A stretch of 64,000 bases of DNA from Diplodia intermedia (lineage: Eukaryota > Ascomycota > Dothideomycetes > Botryosphaeriales > Botryosphaeriaceae): assembly GCA_021495925.1 (NCBI GenBank), contig JAKEKT010000043.1, forward strand, positions 124,001 to 188,000, in the 5' to 3' direction. The translations under genes and the position numbers were made by a program. Each line of letters begins with the position of its first letter. Within the stretch, counting starts at the first letter, position 1. The notes under the pieces are model-generated. The model was not told the origin of the DNA, ran no database searches, and saw nothing but the letters and a program-made list of their open reading frames with translations. Below, in pieces: positions 24,944 to 36,242 of the stretch.

Positions 24944-26479
24944 AGCAGCAAGAGGCCAGACTGGCTCTGTTCTTGCACCGCATCCATCGCCTTCTCCGCC
25001 ATGCCTGGACACTCGGTAACGAGCCCGGCCGCTCCGCGTCGCGTCTCGGCGAATCAGCAAGAAGCGTGGCTGCGACGCGCCGAAACGTGGGCGCAGGCTG
25101 GTTCCTGAGCCGGGCAGCTGGATGTTGGGGTTCGTGTGTCTCTGCTTGCGGCTGCGATGGCAGCCTCGTGGCGGGAGCAGCGTCTTCTTGACTGTTTGCC
25201 TGTTTGCGGGAAGGCGACAAAGAGGGGGAAATTTTACTGCAACGGGCATGATCGCCTATCAGCGGACGGCGGGCGGGAAGCCTGCAGGACGGTGCCTTTG
25301 GAGCCTAGCTCTCCCTTAGCAACGCGGGGATTTCTGGCTATCGCTTGATAAGGTTTGGTTGGCTGTGTTCCAGATGGCGTCGAGCTGGGGAAGAGACAGT
25401 GTCTGTTGCTGCTGTGTCTCCCGGGACCAACGCGCGCTCTGAGACGTGGGAGGATTGCTGACGGAAATACGGCAGTGCCACGGAGCCGTCGAGCAGCGGC
25501 GTTGGGGCAGTGTTCAGTGGGCGGGATGCGATGAGGTTATCAGCTCGTTGCGCAACGTCGACAGTCAGGCCAAACGCCAATCTGTCAATCGCCGCCCGTT
25601 CTTGATAGGCGCCTGTCTGGACCGTTCGCCCAGGCCCCTGCCAGCAGCAACGCCGACAAGCTTTCTGCCCTGCGTGGCCCTGGACCGCAATGGAGGTGCA
25701 GCCGTGGCCGTTGTTTGGCGGTAGTCCTCAGACATCTCAGCTGCCAAGCGCTGCGGAAGCCGAGGAGCACGCGACAGAAGCATGGCGAGGAGTACAGCGT
25801 AGCGTAGCGTTGCCGCCGGCATCCTATCAATAGAGCTGGACAGCCCGACGGCCTCTGTGCTTGCCATACCCCACCATCCGTCATAGCTACTCTACCCGCA
25901 AGGCAATTTGATCCCGTTGTAGGGCTACATGAACGATGGTCGCACCGCCGCCCTGCACCCACGCGTAACGAGCCCGAAAACCTGCCAGGTCCGAGGCTTC
26001 TTGCTGCGACTCGTACACTCGAATATATAGTTGCTACTCCCACAGTCAAATCACATGCGCAAGGCGCTCTTCCCTCGCCCCCGATAGCCTCTCTTCACGC
26101 ACTGGCTTGTGTGGAACAATCAGCCTCCCCTGTCTATCTTGCTTGCTCCCTTATCAGTTTGTGCTTACTTGTTCAGCCCACGTCTCTCCTGTGGTTAATT
26201 TATTATTTGTCCCCGCTCTCGCCGCCCTAGATTCGACCATCGCTGCGTCCTGTTGTACGTCACGGCCAGTCTCCACGCCATATTACACTGGCCAGGTAGT
26301 TGCACGCGCTTGTTGGGGGACAACATCCACGCAGCGTGTCTGAGAGGAGCACCAAACCTCGACCGCATCCATACAGTCCAGGAGCTCCGGACAGTTAGCC
26401 CGGAATACGTTTCAGAACCTGCGACACAACTACCCCGGAGCCGGCACCTCGCCATATATTCTTCAGTAACACAGCAAAC

Positions 26480-28161
26480 ATGGGTGGAACATCAAAAGAA
26501 ATCGCCGAGTCGGACAGGAGGCCATCCTTCATGGCGGGAGAGGTGAAGGCGATTGACGCGGATGCGGCCAAGCTGGCAGAGATGGGTTATACGCAGGACA
26601 TGCAGCGCAACTTCAGCGTCTGGTCTGTCTTGGGAGTGGGCTTCTCGCTGACCAACTCCTGGTTTGGCATCTCGGCGGCCCTGGTCACTGGCATCAACTC
26701 GGGCGGCCCGCTGCTCATCGTCTACGGCATCATGATCATTGCCTGCATCTCCGTCTGCGTCGGTATCTCCCTGTCAGAACTGGCCAGCGCGCTGCCAAAC
26801 GCCGGCGGCCAGTACTTCTGGGCCAACGAATTGGCCCCGAAGCGGTACGCCAATTTTGCTTCGTACCTGACCGGCTGGTTTGCGTGGGCCGGCTCCATCT
26901 TCACGTCCGCCAGCGTCGCGCTGGCCATGGGCAGCGCGTTATGTGGCTGTTGGCAACTGTCACATCCCGACTTGTAAGCTCCGTCCGCATCAAGTCACTT
27001 CCCGTATATCCCCCCTCCACCGAAGCTAACGCCTGTCCCCCCAGCGTAATCGAGAGCTGGCACGTCTTCGTCGCCTACCAAGTCGTCAATATCTTCTGCT
27101 TCGGCTTCAACTGCTACGGCAAAGTCCTCCCGGCCATCTCGTCCACGACCCTCTACATCTCGCTCATCTCCTTCGCCGTCATCCTCATCACCATCCCCGC
27201 CAAGGCGCCGACCCACCAGCACGCCTCCTTCGTCTTCGCCACCTTCATCAACAACACGGGCTGGACGTCCAACGGCATCGCCTTCATCGTCGGCCTCGTC
27301 AACACCAACTGGGCCTTCGCCTGCCTCGACTGCGCCACGCACCTCGCCGAGGAGGTCCACCAGCCCGAGCGCATGATCCCCATCGCCATCATGGGCACCG
27401 TCGGCATCGGCTTCGTGACGTCGTGGACGTACTCGGTCGCCATGTTCTTCAGCATCGTCGGCGACTTCCAGGAGCTCGTCGCGACGCCCACCCTCGTCCC
27501 CATCCTCGAGCTCTTCTCGCGCGCGCTGACGACGTCGTCGCCCGCGCCCGCCATCGTGCTCGAGGCGCTCATCATCGCCACCGGGCTCGGCTGCCTCGTC
27601 GCCTCGCACACGTGGCAGTCGCGGCTGTGCTGGAGCTTCGCGCGCGACCGCGGGCTGCCCTTCCACACGCGGCTGGGGCTGGCGCGCGTGCACGCGCGCC
27701 TCGACGTGCCGCTGGCCGCGCACGCCGTCAGCTGCGCCCTCGTCGCCGCCGTCGGCTGCCTCTACCTCGGCTCGTACACGGCCTTCAACAGCATGGTCAC
27801 CGCCTGCATCGTCCTGCTGTACGTCTCGTACAGCATCCCCGTCGCCTGCCTGCTGCTGCGCGGCCGCGACTCCATCGCCCACGGCCCCTTCTGGCTCGGC
27901 CCCGTCGGATTGGTGGCGAACTGCGTCCTCCTCGCCTGGACCGCCTTCACCGTCGTCATGTACAGCTTCCCCTACTCGAAGCCCGTCCTCGCGAGCAATA
28001 TGAACTACGTGAGCGCCGTGTATGGCGTCGTGTGCGCCATCATGGGCGTCGATTGGGTGTGTAGGGGCAGGAGGGAGTATCGGGGGCAGAGCACGAGGCA
28101 TGAGCAGGTGGAGGAGGTGGTGAGGAGGGTGGAGAGCGTGGCGGAGCAGGGGACGGCGTGA
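26480..28161 (+). CDS. APC-superfamily permease, choline/GABA (Hnm1/Uga4) type
   Basis: This is a plasma-membrane amine or amino-acid/proton symporter. Two exons (26480-26973, 27045-28161) joined by a 71-nt intron give 536 aa, normal for the family. About 12 hydrophobic segments are present. The N-terminus carries the block NFSVWSVLGVGFSLTNSWFG and then GGPLL with a SELASALPNAGGQYFWANEL segment, the standard signature of fungal AAT/ACT permeases (loss of LAALP, gain of the LASALP variant). A conserved WAFACLDCATHLAEEV motif follows, where helix 6 family members have an E-E-V or EE-I. The final 35 residues are charged and cytosolic. Substrate cannot be read with confidence; choline or ethanolamine (Hnm1-like) and GABA are the best candidates. 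The last part of exon 2 is strongly G-rich, unlike its C-rich start. Confidence 0.9.
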
Positions 28162-29353
28162 GGGTGTTTGGACGCGTTGTTTTTTAGGAGGAGGTCGTGG
28201 CGGATGGAGGGTGGGAAAGGTGGGATGGCGAGGAAGCCCCCTACCGTTGTTTCCGCGTATCTCTTGTGTATATTGTCCTAATTAATGTAGAGGAAGCAGG
28301 GACCAACTTTGTATCGAGTCAACCTGGAAACCGAAGTGAATGAGCAGCTCTGCAAGGTAGTACGGTGACGGGTATTCCCGGGACACCTATGAAACTTGAA
28401 AGCTCGCATGGTTGAAGTGAACTATACGCGGTAGACTCAAAGGGTGATCAGAGCCTGGTATATATGTCTATGTGCAAGCAAGGATTGCCCCCAAAACTAA
28501 TGAAAAACCAGAAGAAGACTTTTAAAGAGGGACATGGCTTTTGTAAGCAGGAACCTATGTCGACAGGCTTTCTAGAAGCTCTGTCAACTGTCAGTCAGTG
28601 GTTGATGGAGAATTTGTTTCTAGTTTTGCTTGGATATGTGGGATATCAACGCAGTCGTTCTTACGTGTCTTCACGCGAAATGGCACACTTCGTCGACGGG
28701 AATGTCATGTTGGTCACTGACGCATGAGTAAAGTTTTTTCATTGAGTGGATACGCAAGGCTATGTCGTCGGCTTTATCTTCTTTGACTTAGTCGTGTATG
28801 AGTTCGCTCACTTTCGAACGTTTGGAGTTTGGAGATGATTGTCATGCGAAAATGGGTGGAACATCGTCGAATATGGCAAAGCAATATAATAAACCTCGGC
28901 GAATTCTGCGGCGTTCGAGATCACTTCGAGGAGGGACTATTACTAGGGTTCTCGGAATATCGTAAATTCAGCTGTCCGTCCAAACATCCTGCTACATGGA
29001 TCTTTCACGGTAGCTTGCAGAACACCCTTGTGAAGATGAAGAAACCGCTGCAGACCATCTCGATTCCATCCATTCTCACAGAATCACTCCGTTGTTCCTT
29101 GTCGATGACAAAAGGGCTGTGATCACACCTCCCTCGCAATATGCTGTAGGAAACTCTATTCGCAGCTCAAAGCGCTCAACCACGCTCAAGATATGGATAC
29201 ACTTCCGCCGCTCTCCTTCCGAATAGGCGAGCCTATAAATGTAGCGGTCTCGGGTCCCTCCGCCAATACACAAGTTTTCCCTCTCTCATCTCTTGAACTT
29301 CCAGTACAAAGCCATGTCTCTCCTGCGGCGAGTCAAGCAACTCCTCCACTCCA
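28162..29353. other. Convergent spacer between APC permease and MIC19
   Basis: This holds the 3' flanks of two convergent genes. An 87-codon plus-strand frame at 28464-28727 has a short hydrophobic stretch but no recognisable features. The 14-base string atgggtggaacatc at about 28851 repeats the start of the permease gene (26480); this may be chance. No gene is supported. Confidence 0.5.
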
Positions 29354-30171
29354 TTACCGCACAGTCCTCTCCACAAACTCCTTCTCCAACCTCCCAACCT
29401 CCTTCTTGAACGCCTCGACCTCCCTCCAGCAATCCAGCGGCCTCCTGTCGTTGACGCGCAGGCACTCGACGATCTTGACCTTTGCCTCCTCGACGGCCTT
29501 GTCGGGCAGCTCGAGGCGCTTGCGCTCGTCGAGCTTCTTGCGGAGGCCGTCGATCTCGCGCTGGACGGCGCCGTGGCTGATTTCGCGGCGGCGCTGGCGC
29601 TCGGCCACGGCGTCGGCCGAGCTGAGGCTGTCGGCCAGCTTCTCGGCGAGCGAAGGCTCCGCCGATAGGACGGCGTCCGGGTTCTTGTCGGCCGCCGACG
29701 CGATGGCGTCTTGCAGCTCGCGCAGGCGCTGCTCCTCCTTGGCCCGCAGCTGCGACAGCTCGCGCTCGACGCGCGTCTGCACCTGCAGCTCCAGCGCCTT
29801 GGAGCGGGTCGTGTCGGACTGTCATGGTTTGTTCTCAGCTTTACGTCCCTGATTGTGCGCGATGGGGAATGTTCAATGGATGGGTGTTGGGCGGGAGGTC
29901 GGGTCGGATGGGCGGAGGAAGCGGTCGCGGAGAAGCTCTGTGCGGGCGGGAGGGGGACCAATTGATGGCGCGGAGACGGGGAGACGACGAACCTGAGGAC
30001 TGTTCTGGAGCGAGTCGATCAATTCGGACGAGAAGCGGACGGGGGCGTCACTGTGGTGGTTGACGGACAGCTCCGGTCAGCTCTCAATCTTTTCTCTCAA
30101 TTCGCCGAGGAAACCTACGGGTTGAAGACATGCTGGGCCGTGCCGTCTGGTTTGGAGTTGCCCGCGCCCAT
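29354..30171 (-). CDS. MIC19: MICOS complex subunit MIC19 (DUF1690)
   Basis: This intermembrane-space subunit of the MICOS complex works with Mic60 at crista junctions. Three exons (30171-30119, 30050-29993, 29818-29354) give 191 aa, typical for fungal Mic19/Aim13. The protein opens MGAGNSKP, a consensus N-myristoylation sequence as in vertebrate CHCHD3 and yeast Mic19. Exon 2 encodes the conserved VRFSSELIDSLQNSPQ block. Exon 3 begins SDTTRSKALELQVQTRVERE and continues as a long coiled coil. The C-terminus holds CLRVNDRRPLDCW, a CX10C pair expected to form the regulatory disulfide, then EVEAFKKEVGRLEKEFV. The very short first exon explains why a simple frame search misses the start. It shares a short divergent promoter with the Naa50-like gene. 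Confidence 0.95.
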
Positions 30172-30433
30172 GGTGAAGGTGGGTGGTGGGAGGAATTGGG
30201 CGGCTGTGGAGGGATCGGGGAGCGTAGGAGGACGGAATTTGCGGGCTTGGGGAGATGGAGGTTGACGTCGGTCGTGACCGCACAAGCCTCCGAGTCGCTG
30301 CCCACCAGCCAGACGCCCGTCACGTGCGGCGCGCCGACCTACTTTCTACAGACGCGTCTCCCGCCGTCAACTTTCTTCACTCCTGTTCGGATCCGCACGT
30401 CAGTGTGTGCGCCGGCCCGCCCAGCGCAGCGCG
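30172..30433. promoter_or_regulatory. Compact bidirectional promoter (MIC19 / Naa50-like)
   Basis: Only 262 bases separate the two divergent start codons, so both promoters overlap or are shared. Co-regulation is likely but unproven. Confidence 0.6.
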
Positions 30434-31450
30434 ATGCTGCAAACATCCATCACGAAATGGCTCAGCAAGCCCAAAACCGTCACCCAACCCGACGCCGTCC
30501 CGCTGGAGCCCCAGCACCCAAAGAAGCCCAATCGCAGCACCGCCGCCGCTGAGCAACCCGCAAAGCCCATCTCGAACCCTGCAGCCGACGATGCCGACGA
30601 CGTCACGCCCACCGCTCCGACTCCATCCCCGGCTCCGACCGCACTTTCCACACATGGCGGCAACACTACTGCATCGGGCAGCGCACCCGCAACCCGCTCA
30701 CCACCACCACCAAAAACCATAACGACAACCACCCTCCCGCCCCTCGCCCCCAACATCACCCTCGCGCCCCTCACCAGCGCCACCCTCCCCTCCTTCCGCC
30801 GCCTCAACACCCTCCTCCTCGAGATCCCCTACCCGACCAAATTCTACGACGAGATCCTCACCGACCCCACCACCGCCTCCATCACCCTCGCCGCCTTCTG
30901 GCGCAACACCACCACCACCACCACCACCACCACCACCCCACCCACCCAAAAGGCCCCCGGCATCCTCGTCGCCGGCATCCGGTGCCGCCTCCTCCCCCCC
31001 ACCACCCTGTCCCTCCCCACGGCCGACCCGGGAAGACCGCACCTCTACATCGCCACCCTCTCGACCCTCTCCCCCTACCGCGCCCACGGCCTGGCCTCGC
31101 ACCTACTCGCCGCCGTCACGGCCGCCGCCGCGCGCCGCCACGGCGCCGCCGCCGTGTGCGCCCACGTCTGGGTCGCCAACGACGCCGGCTTGCGCTGGTA
31201 CCGAAGCCGCGGGTTCGAGGTGCTGCGGCGCGAGGAGCGGTATTATCGCCGCTTGCAGCCGAGCGCGGCGTGGGTTGTGTGGAGGAGGGTGGGGGTGGGG
31301 GATTTGTTGGGGGTGGTGGAGGGGGAGGGTGTGGGTCAGGAGAGGGAGGAGGCGGGTCTGGAGGAGGCGGGTCTGGAGGGGGAGGGGGAAGGTGGGGAGG
31401 AGGAGGGGGCCGGCGCTGGCGCGGGTTGTGGGGGAAGGGGGAGGGAGTGA
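30434..31450 (+). CDS. GNAT N-acetyltransferase, Naa50-like
   Basis: Naa50 (NatE) acetylates the N-terminus of Met-starting proteins and supports sister-chromatid cohesion in metazoans. The chosen start gives MLQTSITKWLSKP and 338 aa without introns; an in-frame ATG nine codons upstream (30407) is possible. After a Pro/Thr/Ala-rich linker, the GNAT fold starts near residue 103. Diagnostic blocks are FRRLNTLLLEIPYPTKFYDE (compare the Naa50 RLNQVIFPVSYNDKFY region), LYIATLSTLSPYRAHGLASH with the acetyl-CoA loop RAHGLA near residue 215, HVWVANDAGLRWYRSRGFEV, and YYRRLQP. A poly-Thr run (ACC repeats at 30908-30935) interrupts the domain. The last about 50 residues are Glu/Gly-rich with a doubled EEAGL unit. 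The extreme N-terminus resembles a PIP-type motif (Q-x-x-I-x-x-W-L). Naa50 identity is well supported; the extensions are unusual. Confidence 0.85.
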   Translation: MLQTSITKWLSKPKTVTQPDAVPLEPQHPKKPNRSTAAAEQPAKPISNPAADDADDVTPTAPTPSPAPTALSTHGGNTTASGSAPATRSPPPPKTITTTTLPPLAPNITLAPLTSATLPSFRRLNTLLLEIPYPTKFYDEILTDPTTASITLAAFWRNTTTTTTTTTTPPTQKAPGILVAGIRCRLLPPTTLSLPTADPGRPHLYIATLSTLSPYRAHGLASHLLAAVTAAAARRHGAAAVCAHVWVANDAGLRWYRSRGFEVLRREERYYRRLQPSAAWVVWRRVGVGDLLGVVEGEGVGQEREEAGLEEAGLEGEGEGGEEEGAGAGAGCGGRGRE

Positions 31451-32899
31451 GGGAATGGGGGAGAGTGAGGAAGGGGGAGGTTTGTGGAATGGATGGTGCG
31501 GGAGATATCCTGGAGGCTGGGAAAGAGGCGTCGTAGAGGAGGGTTGCTCCGGGACTTTCGAACGTCCAGGCAGCAGACTGCTTGCCCGAGCTAGGCTCGT
31601 CAAAGAAACACGCACACCTCCGCAGCGGCTTCACCTCTTTTTCTCGCAGGCACTCTTCCAGACTGCGCCGGATGCTCTTCCCTCCCAAGTTACGGAACAA
31701 ATCCACAGTAGCAAGAGACCGGAAGAGGCAAGAAGACAAACCAGCAGGAGACATATCCACCAACCGCCTCCCCCCAGCCCTAACCAATGAACGAGACATT
31801 GATGGGCAAATATGACCCGTCTCATACCGCAACACAGCCGGGCCAGCTACCGCCGTGCACCAGTGAAGAAGTGACGGTGGCATGGAAGAATGAAAACAGC
31901 CTCGAGCCTTGCATGAAGCGGCAAAAAACGGAAAGACAACGATTGGTCGAAAGTCGGTCCCGGGCCGCGCTCATTGGTCCAAGGATCGTCAGCATGAACG
32001 AGGCGTAGCTCTAGCCTCTTTTCCCTCACGAGAATGATAAATGCCGCGAGGTCTCGAGACGTCGCACGCAGCATAGTTCTCGTGGGGAACTGGTTGCCGT
32101 ATGCAGCAAAAGTGGCGCGAGAAAAGAAGGAATGAGGGAACAAGACCGCGGATCCCCCATCATACGGCAAGTGTTCTGCTCGAGGTGGCGCGGGCGTGGC
32201 AGTTGGACGCGGATTTTGCAGAGAGGCTCATGTTGCAAGACACAAGGTCGGTTCGCTGCAGTATCGCGGGGGAAGGACTTAGTTGAAGCATCTGGATGCA
32301 CATCATGTCAGTGAACGAAATGATCCAGACAAGAACGTCGACTTCGTACGATCAATAGGTCGTAATACCTGAAAAATATCCTTACCGTAACGCAGTGAAG
32401 CGAAGATATCATTGCCAATCATTACTCACAAGATGCTGTTCGTTTGGACTTGTCTTAATTCTCATTCTGGTCATGATGCTGCCTACTTGTATATATCTGC
32501 GCAAGATACTACAAAGCACATAGATGCTTGAGAGCAAGAAACAAGAAACTCGATGAATGTGGGAATAAGGAAAACGAAGAAAAGGAAAACGTGGTTGTCG
32601 TAAGCGGTGCCCCAACCTCTCCGGCGACAGAGAAAGAGGGAGCAAAGATGATAAGTTGTAAAAAAGCGGAGTGGAACTATAGAAAGTGCTTAAGCCCCAA
32701 ACATTGCTTTCGGTTCAGATATCCCTCCCACAGGAGACCACACGCATGCAGTATCCCACACAACCAACAAAACCTGTTGTTCTACTCGCATCCAAAGAAA
32801 ATTCATGACCCTAATATACACATCAGTTCAAATAAGAATCCGTAACGGCCGTATTTTGGTCCCTCCATCCTCTTCGTCTATCAACCCTTGTACAAATCT
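31451..32899. other. Convergent spacer
   Basis: This lies between the Naa50-like gene (+) and glucokinase (-), so it contains two 3' flanks. The glucokinase-proximal part is AT-rich, and the part next to the acetyltransferase continues its G-rich composition. I see no gene. Confidence 0.5.
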
Positions 32900-34540
32900 C
32901 TAGTCCGACTCCTCCTCGATGGTCTCGGGCTTGTCCACCTTGCCCGCCACCAACGCGATCAGCGCGGCGCCGACGCCACTGCCGTCCTTGGCGATGCCGA
33001 TGCGGATCCTCTTCTCGCCCTTCTCGCCGATCTCGGGCACCTCGCGCAGGGCCTGGCGGACGTAGTCCTCGAAGCCGGGGTAGAACTCGACGAGCGAGCC
33101 GTCGACGCCGATGTCGATGACCTCGTCGCTGAGGCGGCCGGTGTTGATGATGATGGCGGCGATGGCCACGGCCGACAGGCGCGCGGCGCGCTTGCCGACG
33201 GCGTTGGCGATGACCTTGACGGCCTCGGCGTCCTCGGCCGACGCCGCGCTGATGCCGTACTCCTTGTCGAGCGTCTGGCGCGTGATGCGCAGGCCGGGCG
33301 ACGTGTCGGCCTCGGCGATGCTGAGGAACGACGTGTCGATGCCCCACTGCTTGAAGACGCTCGACGACGCCGCGATGCTGGTCGTGCTGTGCATGTCGTT
33401 GCTCGACGAGTTCTCGTCCTTGAACAACGGCACGTTCTTGTTCTTGATCAGGTCGACGAGGGCCAGCCGCAGGATCTCGCCCAGGAACATGCCCGACACG
33501 CGCTTCTCGAACATCTGGATTCCCGGGTTGTTGCTCTCCTTGTCCAGCTGGTCGTCGTACGGCGTCTTGGGCAGCACGTTCATGCTGTTGTCGAACGAAC
33601 CCCACTCGGTGTTCACAATCATGTCGCCCGTGGACTTGTCGTACACGGCCTCCGAGTCCGCCTTCAGCTTCGTCACCTTGTCCAGCTTCTCGACGTACGC
33701 GCCGTTGGTGCCGGTGCCGAAGATGGCGCCCAGAAGGGTGCCGGTCTTGCCGGGAGACGTGTACGAGCGGGCCATGAGAGTGCCTACAGTGTCGTTGACC
33801 AGCGCCGCGACGCGAACGGGCAGGTGAAGCTCGTCGATCTCGGCCTGCAGCAACGCGCACACGTCCTTGCCCACCGCATCGGGGATGTCGAAGCCCTTCG
33901 TCCAGCGCATGAGAACGCCTCTGTTGATGCCAATCTGGTGCACGGGGAACGAGAAGGTGAAGCCCAGGTTGAAAATCTCCTCGTCGCGGTATCCCTCTTC
34001 CAGCGAGGTGGTCTTGCGCCTGCGGATGTGGCCCTGGTAGTGCTCGTTGTGGTGAGCCTTCAGGAAAAGCTCAATCTGCTTGGCGAGGAAGGAAAAGAGC
34101 TCCTTGGACGTCTTGGCGACCATCAGCTCGCGCGGGATGGCGACTTTGGACTGGGTGAGGGTGAAGGTGCTGTTGCCGTGCAGCATGATGGAGCAGACGC
34201 GGAAATTGGTGCCGCCGAGGTCGACGGCCATGTACAGGCCCTGCGCTTCTGTCAATCCACGCGCAATTGACAGCGACTCCGCGGGTTCTCACCTTCTCGG
34301 TGCCATTGGGCACTGAGGTGACGTAGGTCGGGATCTGGCTCAGGTCGGTATGGTCCTTCTGGAGACCCTCCTCTGCAGGCGGCGGTCAGCAAAGCGCATT
34401 GCACGCGAGGGCGGCGAGGAATGAAGGGAGGGCTTAGGCTTACCCATCTGCCGGATGAACTCTTTGGTGGCGCGGCGCACATCGTCGGGGGAGAAGGCGA
34501 ACTGCGCGGCCACGCGCTTTGCTTCGTCTGCCAATGCCAT
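32900..34540 (-). CDS. Glucokinase
   Basis: This enzyme phosphorylates glucose to glucose-6-phosphate with ATP in the cytosol. Three exons (34540-34444, 34372-34293, 34240-32900) give 505 aa. The N-terminus MALADEAKRVAAQFAFSPDD and the block SQIPTYVTSVPNGTEK match fungal glucokinase (GlkA/Glk1) better than hexokinase. Seen motifs are the ATP phosphate-1 loop DLGGTNFRVC; the sugar-binding segment GFTFSFPVHQIGINRGVLMR through the WTKGFDIPDAVG part; the catalytic-region VNDTVGTLMARSY; the phosphate-2 loop GAIFGTGTNGAYVE; and TEWGSFDN with a sugar-binding Glu/Trp. The C-terminal adenosine region contains GVDGSLVEFYPGFE and GIAKDGSGVGAALIAL. Codon use is uniformly C-ending, typical of a highly expressed gene, and all splice junctions keep frame. 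Symbol glkA/GLK1 fits by homology. Confidence 0.95.
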
Positions 34541-36242
34541 GCTGGGTTCAACGGGGGTGTAGAAGGTGTGCTTGTGAGAGACAGGAGGGGGAGATGCGGA
34601 GCAGGTTCGCGGGGTTTTATGGAGCAGGCCGTCGGGGAAATGCGAGACTGGAGCAAAGCCAGGCAGCGGGGGGTCACGAGGGTGGGCTGGTGGGGAGACG
34701 GTCGCGAGAAAGAGGCGCGGTATCACGAACTGGGCGAGCAGAACGAGCGCGAGGAATGCTACGGGCAGCAGCCGGCTCCGGAGCTGGGGCTGGATGAGGA
34801 ACTGTGAGGCGTGAGAGGGCGATGACGACGGAGAATCCGGATCGGAGCGCCGCTGCGGTGATTTGGCAGACCGCAGTCTGCCTGGGGCGTGGGACGTCAG
34901 GGCGGATGAAATTGTTGGACGCGGGCCTACTTCGCAGTGAGCGGGGCACCGTGGCCTTGGGCGGCGGGGCACTACGTAAGAGGGCAGCCCGCGCGGGCGC
35001 TGGCGCTGGCTGCGAGGCGGAGGGCGCGGAGGATGCGCGATTTGCTCCCACGGGGCTGCGAAGGGCTGCGATAGGCTGCAGAGACTGTGTGGTGGTGAGC
35101 CGAACGCCCGTCCCACGGCGCAGGAACAATGATTGCTGGGGCTCTCCCACCGCCCGGCCTGCCGCTGCAGAAAACATCGTCAGCGCGACCCGGCCAGAGC
35201 CTCATCAGCGTCTGGACGCGGCGCCCGCCGCCGCAGCCGCGGTTCCTCGTCTCGGCCAGAGCCGTCCGTGCTTGACTCGCGCCCGCACCAGTCGCCGCGG
35301 GCCCGTCGCAGCACGCCCCATCGCACCATATCGTCACAGCCCGTTGCAGCCTCGGCCGCCGCCTCGGAGCAATCACGGCATCAGCTGTCCTCTTGCCCAA
35401 AAGCTGTTTCTTCGCCGTCGTATGTATGCTTTGCTACTGTCCAATGCCCCACTCTCGTCTCACTCCACCTTTTGTGCCCAACCCCACTCTCCGCCGAACG
35501 CTCCCCAGCTCTCGTCCGCCCGGCACGGAATGTAGTAGTACAATACTCCCGCCTCACGCGACGGGACAAATGCTGGTGCATAAACGCAGAAACCGCTACC
35601 AACCCGCTTCCCCCGCGGCCCTAACATATCAATTGTGTAGGAAGCAGAACAGAACGCAATCGAACCGCAGATAAAACCCAAGCCCGCAACCCTCGCGCCC
35701 CATGCAAACAAACAACAAGGAAAGGAGAATTAGAGGCGTCTTCCGTCCGGTGTTCCGCCTTTCAACAGTCGGCGGCACCGACGCCGATGTATGTACGCGC
35801 AGCAGAACGGGGAATTGGAGAAGAGAACAGCAAGGAAAACGAGATGTTCGTGGTGTGAATGTCAGTTGGTGTGCGTCTGCAAAATCTGTTGCCCTGATCC
35901 AGCCCCGCCCTTCTATCCAGGTCATTAGAGAGAGAAGGAAAAAGCCACAAAGAAAGGAAAACCGCCAACAGGCAGCGCATCCAAGTATGGACAAAAGAAC
36001 GATGGTTGCACTAATGAGATTTGAGACTTTTCGATCGTGTGCCGAGCGTGTGATGCGTGCGCGAGCAGATCGCCCTCGGCCTTGCTGCCAATTAAAGTCA
36101 TATTGTTGTTTGTTTCTTGTGTTGTTGCGTCGTCGGGGGCAGATAAACCGGACGTCCCTCAAGCAGAATTGCGCCAACATACTCCAAGTCGAATGCCGCA
36201 AATCGTACGTTTTAAGCGAAGCGAAGCAGAACCCTCAGCCGC
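34541..36242. promoter_or_regulatory. Spacer: glucokinase promoter and reductase-like 3' flank
   Basis: Two minus-strand genes follow one another in tandem. The 5' upstream region of glucokinase lies next to 34541, and the 3' flank of the ketopantoate-reductase-like gene next to 36242. It is GC-rich near glucokinase and AT-richer to the right. No additional gene is supported. Confidence 0.5.

Larger units (their letters stand above)
20564..26479. other. 5.9 kb gene-poor stretch
   Basis: No frame here shows a recognisable domain or a consistent splice model. The MCM1-proximal third (about 20.6-22.6 kb) is rich in T-homopolymers and pyrimidine tracts, for example 21531, 21676 and 22560. The middle (23.9-24.9 kb) is very GC-rich with G-run clusters, and the right part is the promoter side of the APC permease. 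Long 3' or 5' untranslated regions or a non-coding transcript would fit, but nothing in the sequence proves one. Confidence 0.5.

Noticed and set aside
26995..28101. 368-codon minus-strand frame opposite the APC permease
   Set aside because: It is an Asp/Glu/Gly/Arg-rich mirror of a GC3-rich coding exon, with no family resemblance.
28464..28727. 87-codon frame with a hydrophobic stretch
   Set aside because: Short, no homologue recognised, and located in the AT-rich 3' flank of the permease.
29193..29852. 219-codon Ser-rich plus-strand frame
   Set aside because: It lies antisense to MIC19 exon 3, which is strongly supported by conserved blocks.
32888..34270. 460-codon plus-strand frame opposite glucokinase
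   Set aside because: It is antisense to a well-supported glucokinase exon with uniformly C-ending codons, which keeps the opposite strand free of stops. Its translation has no domain.
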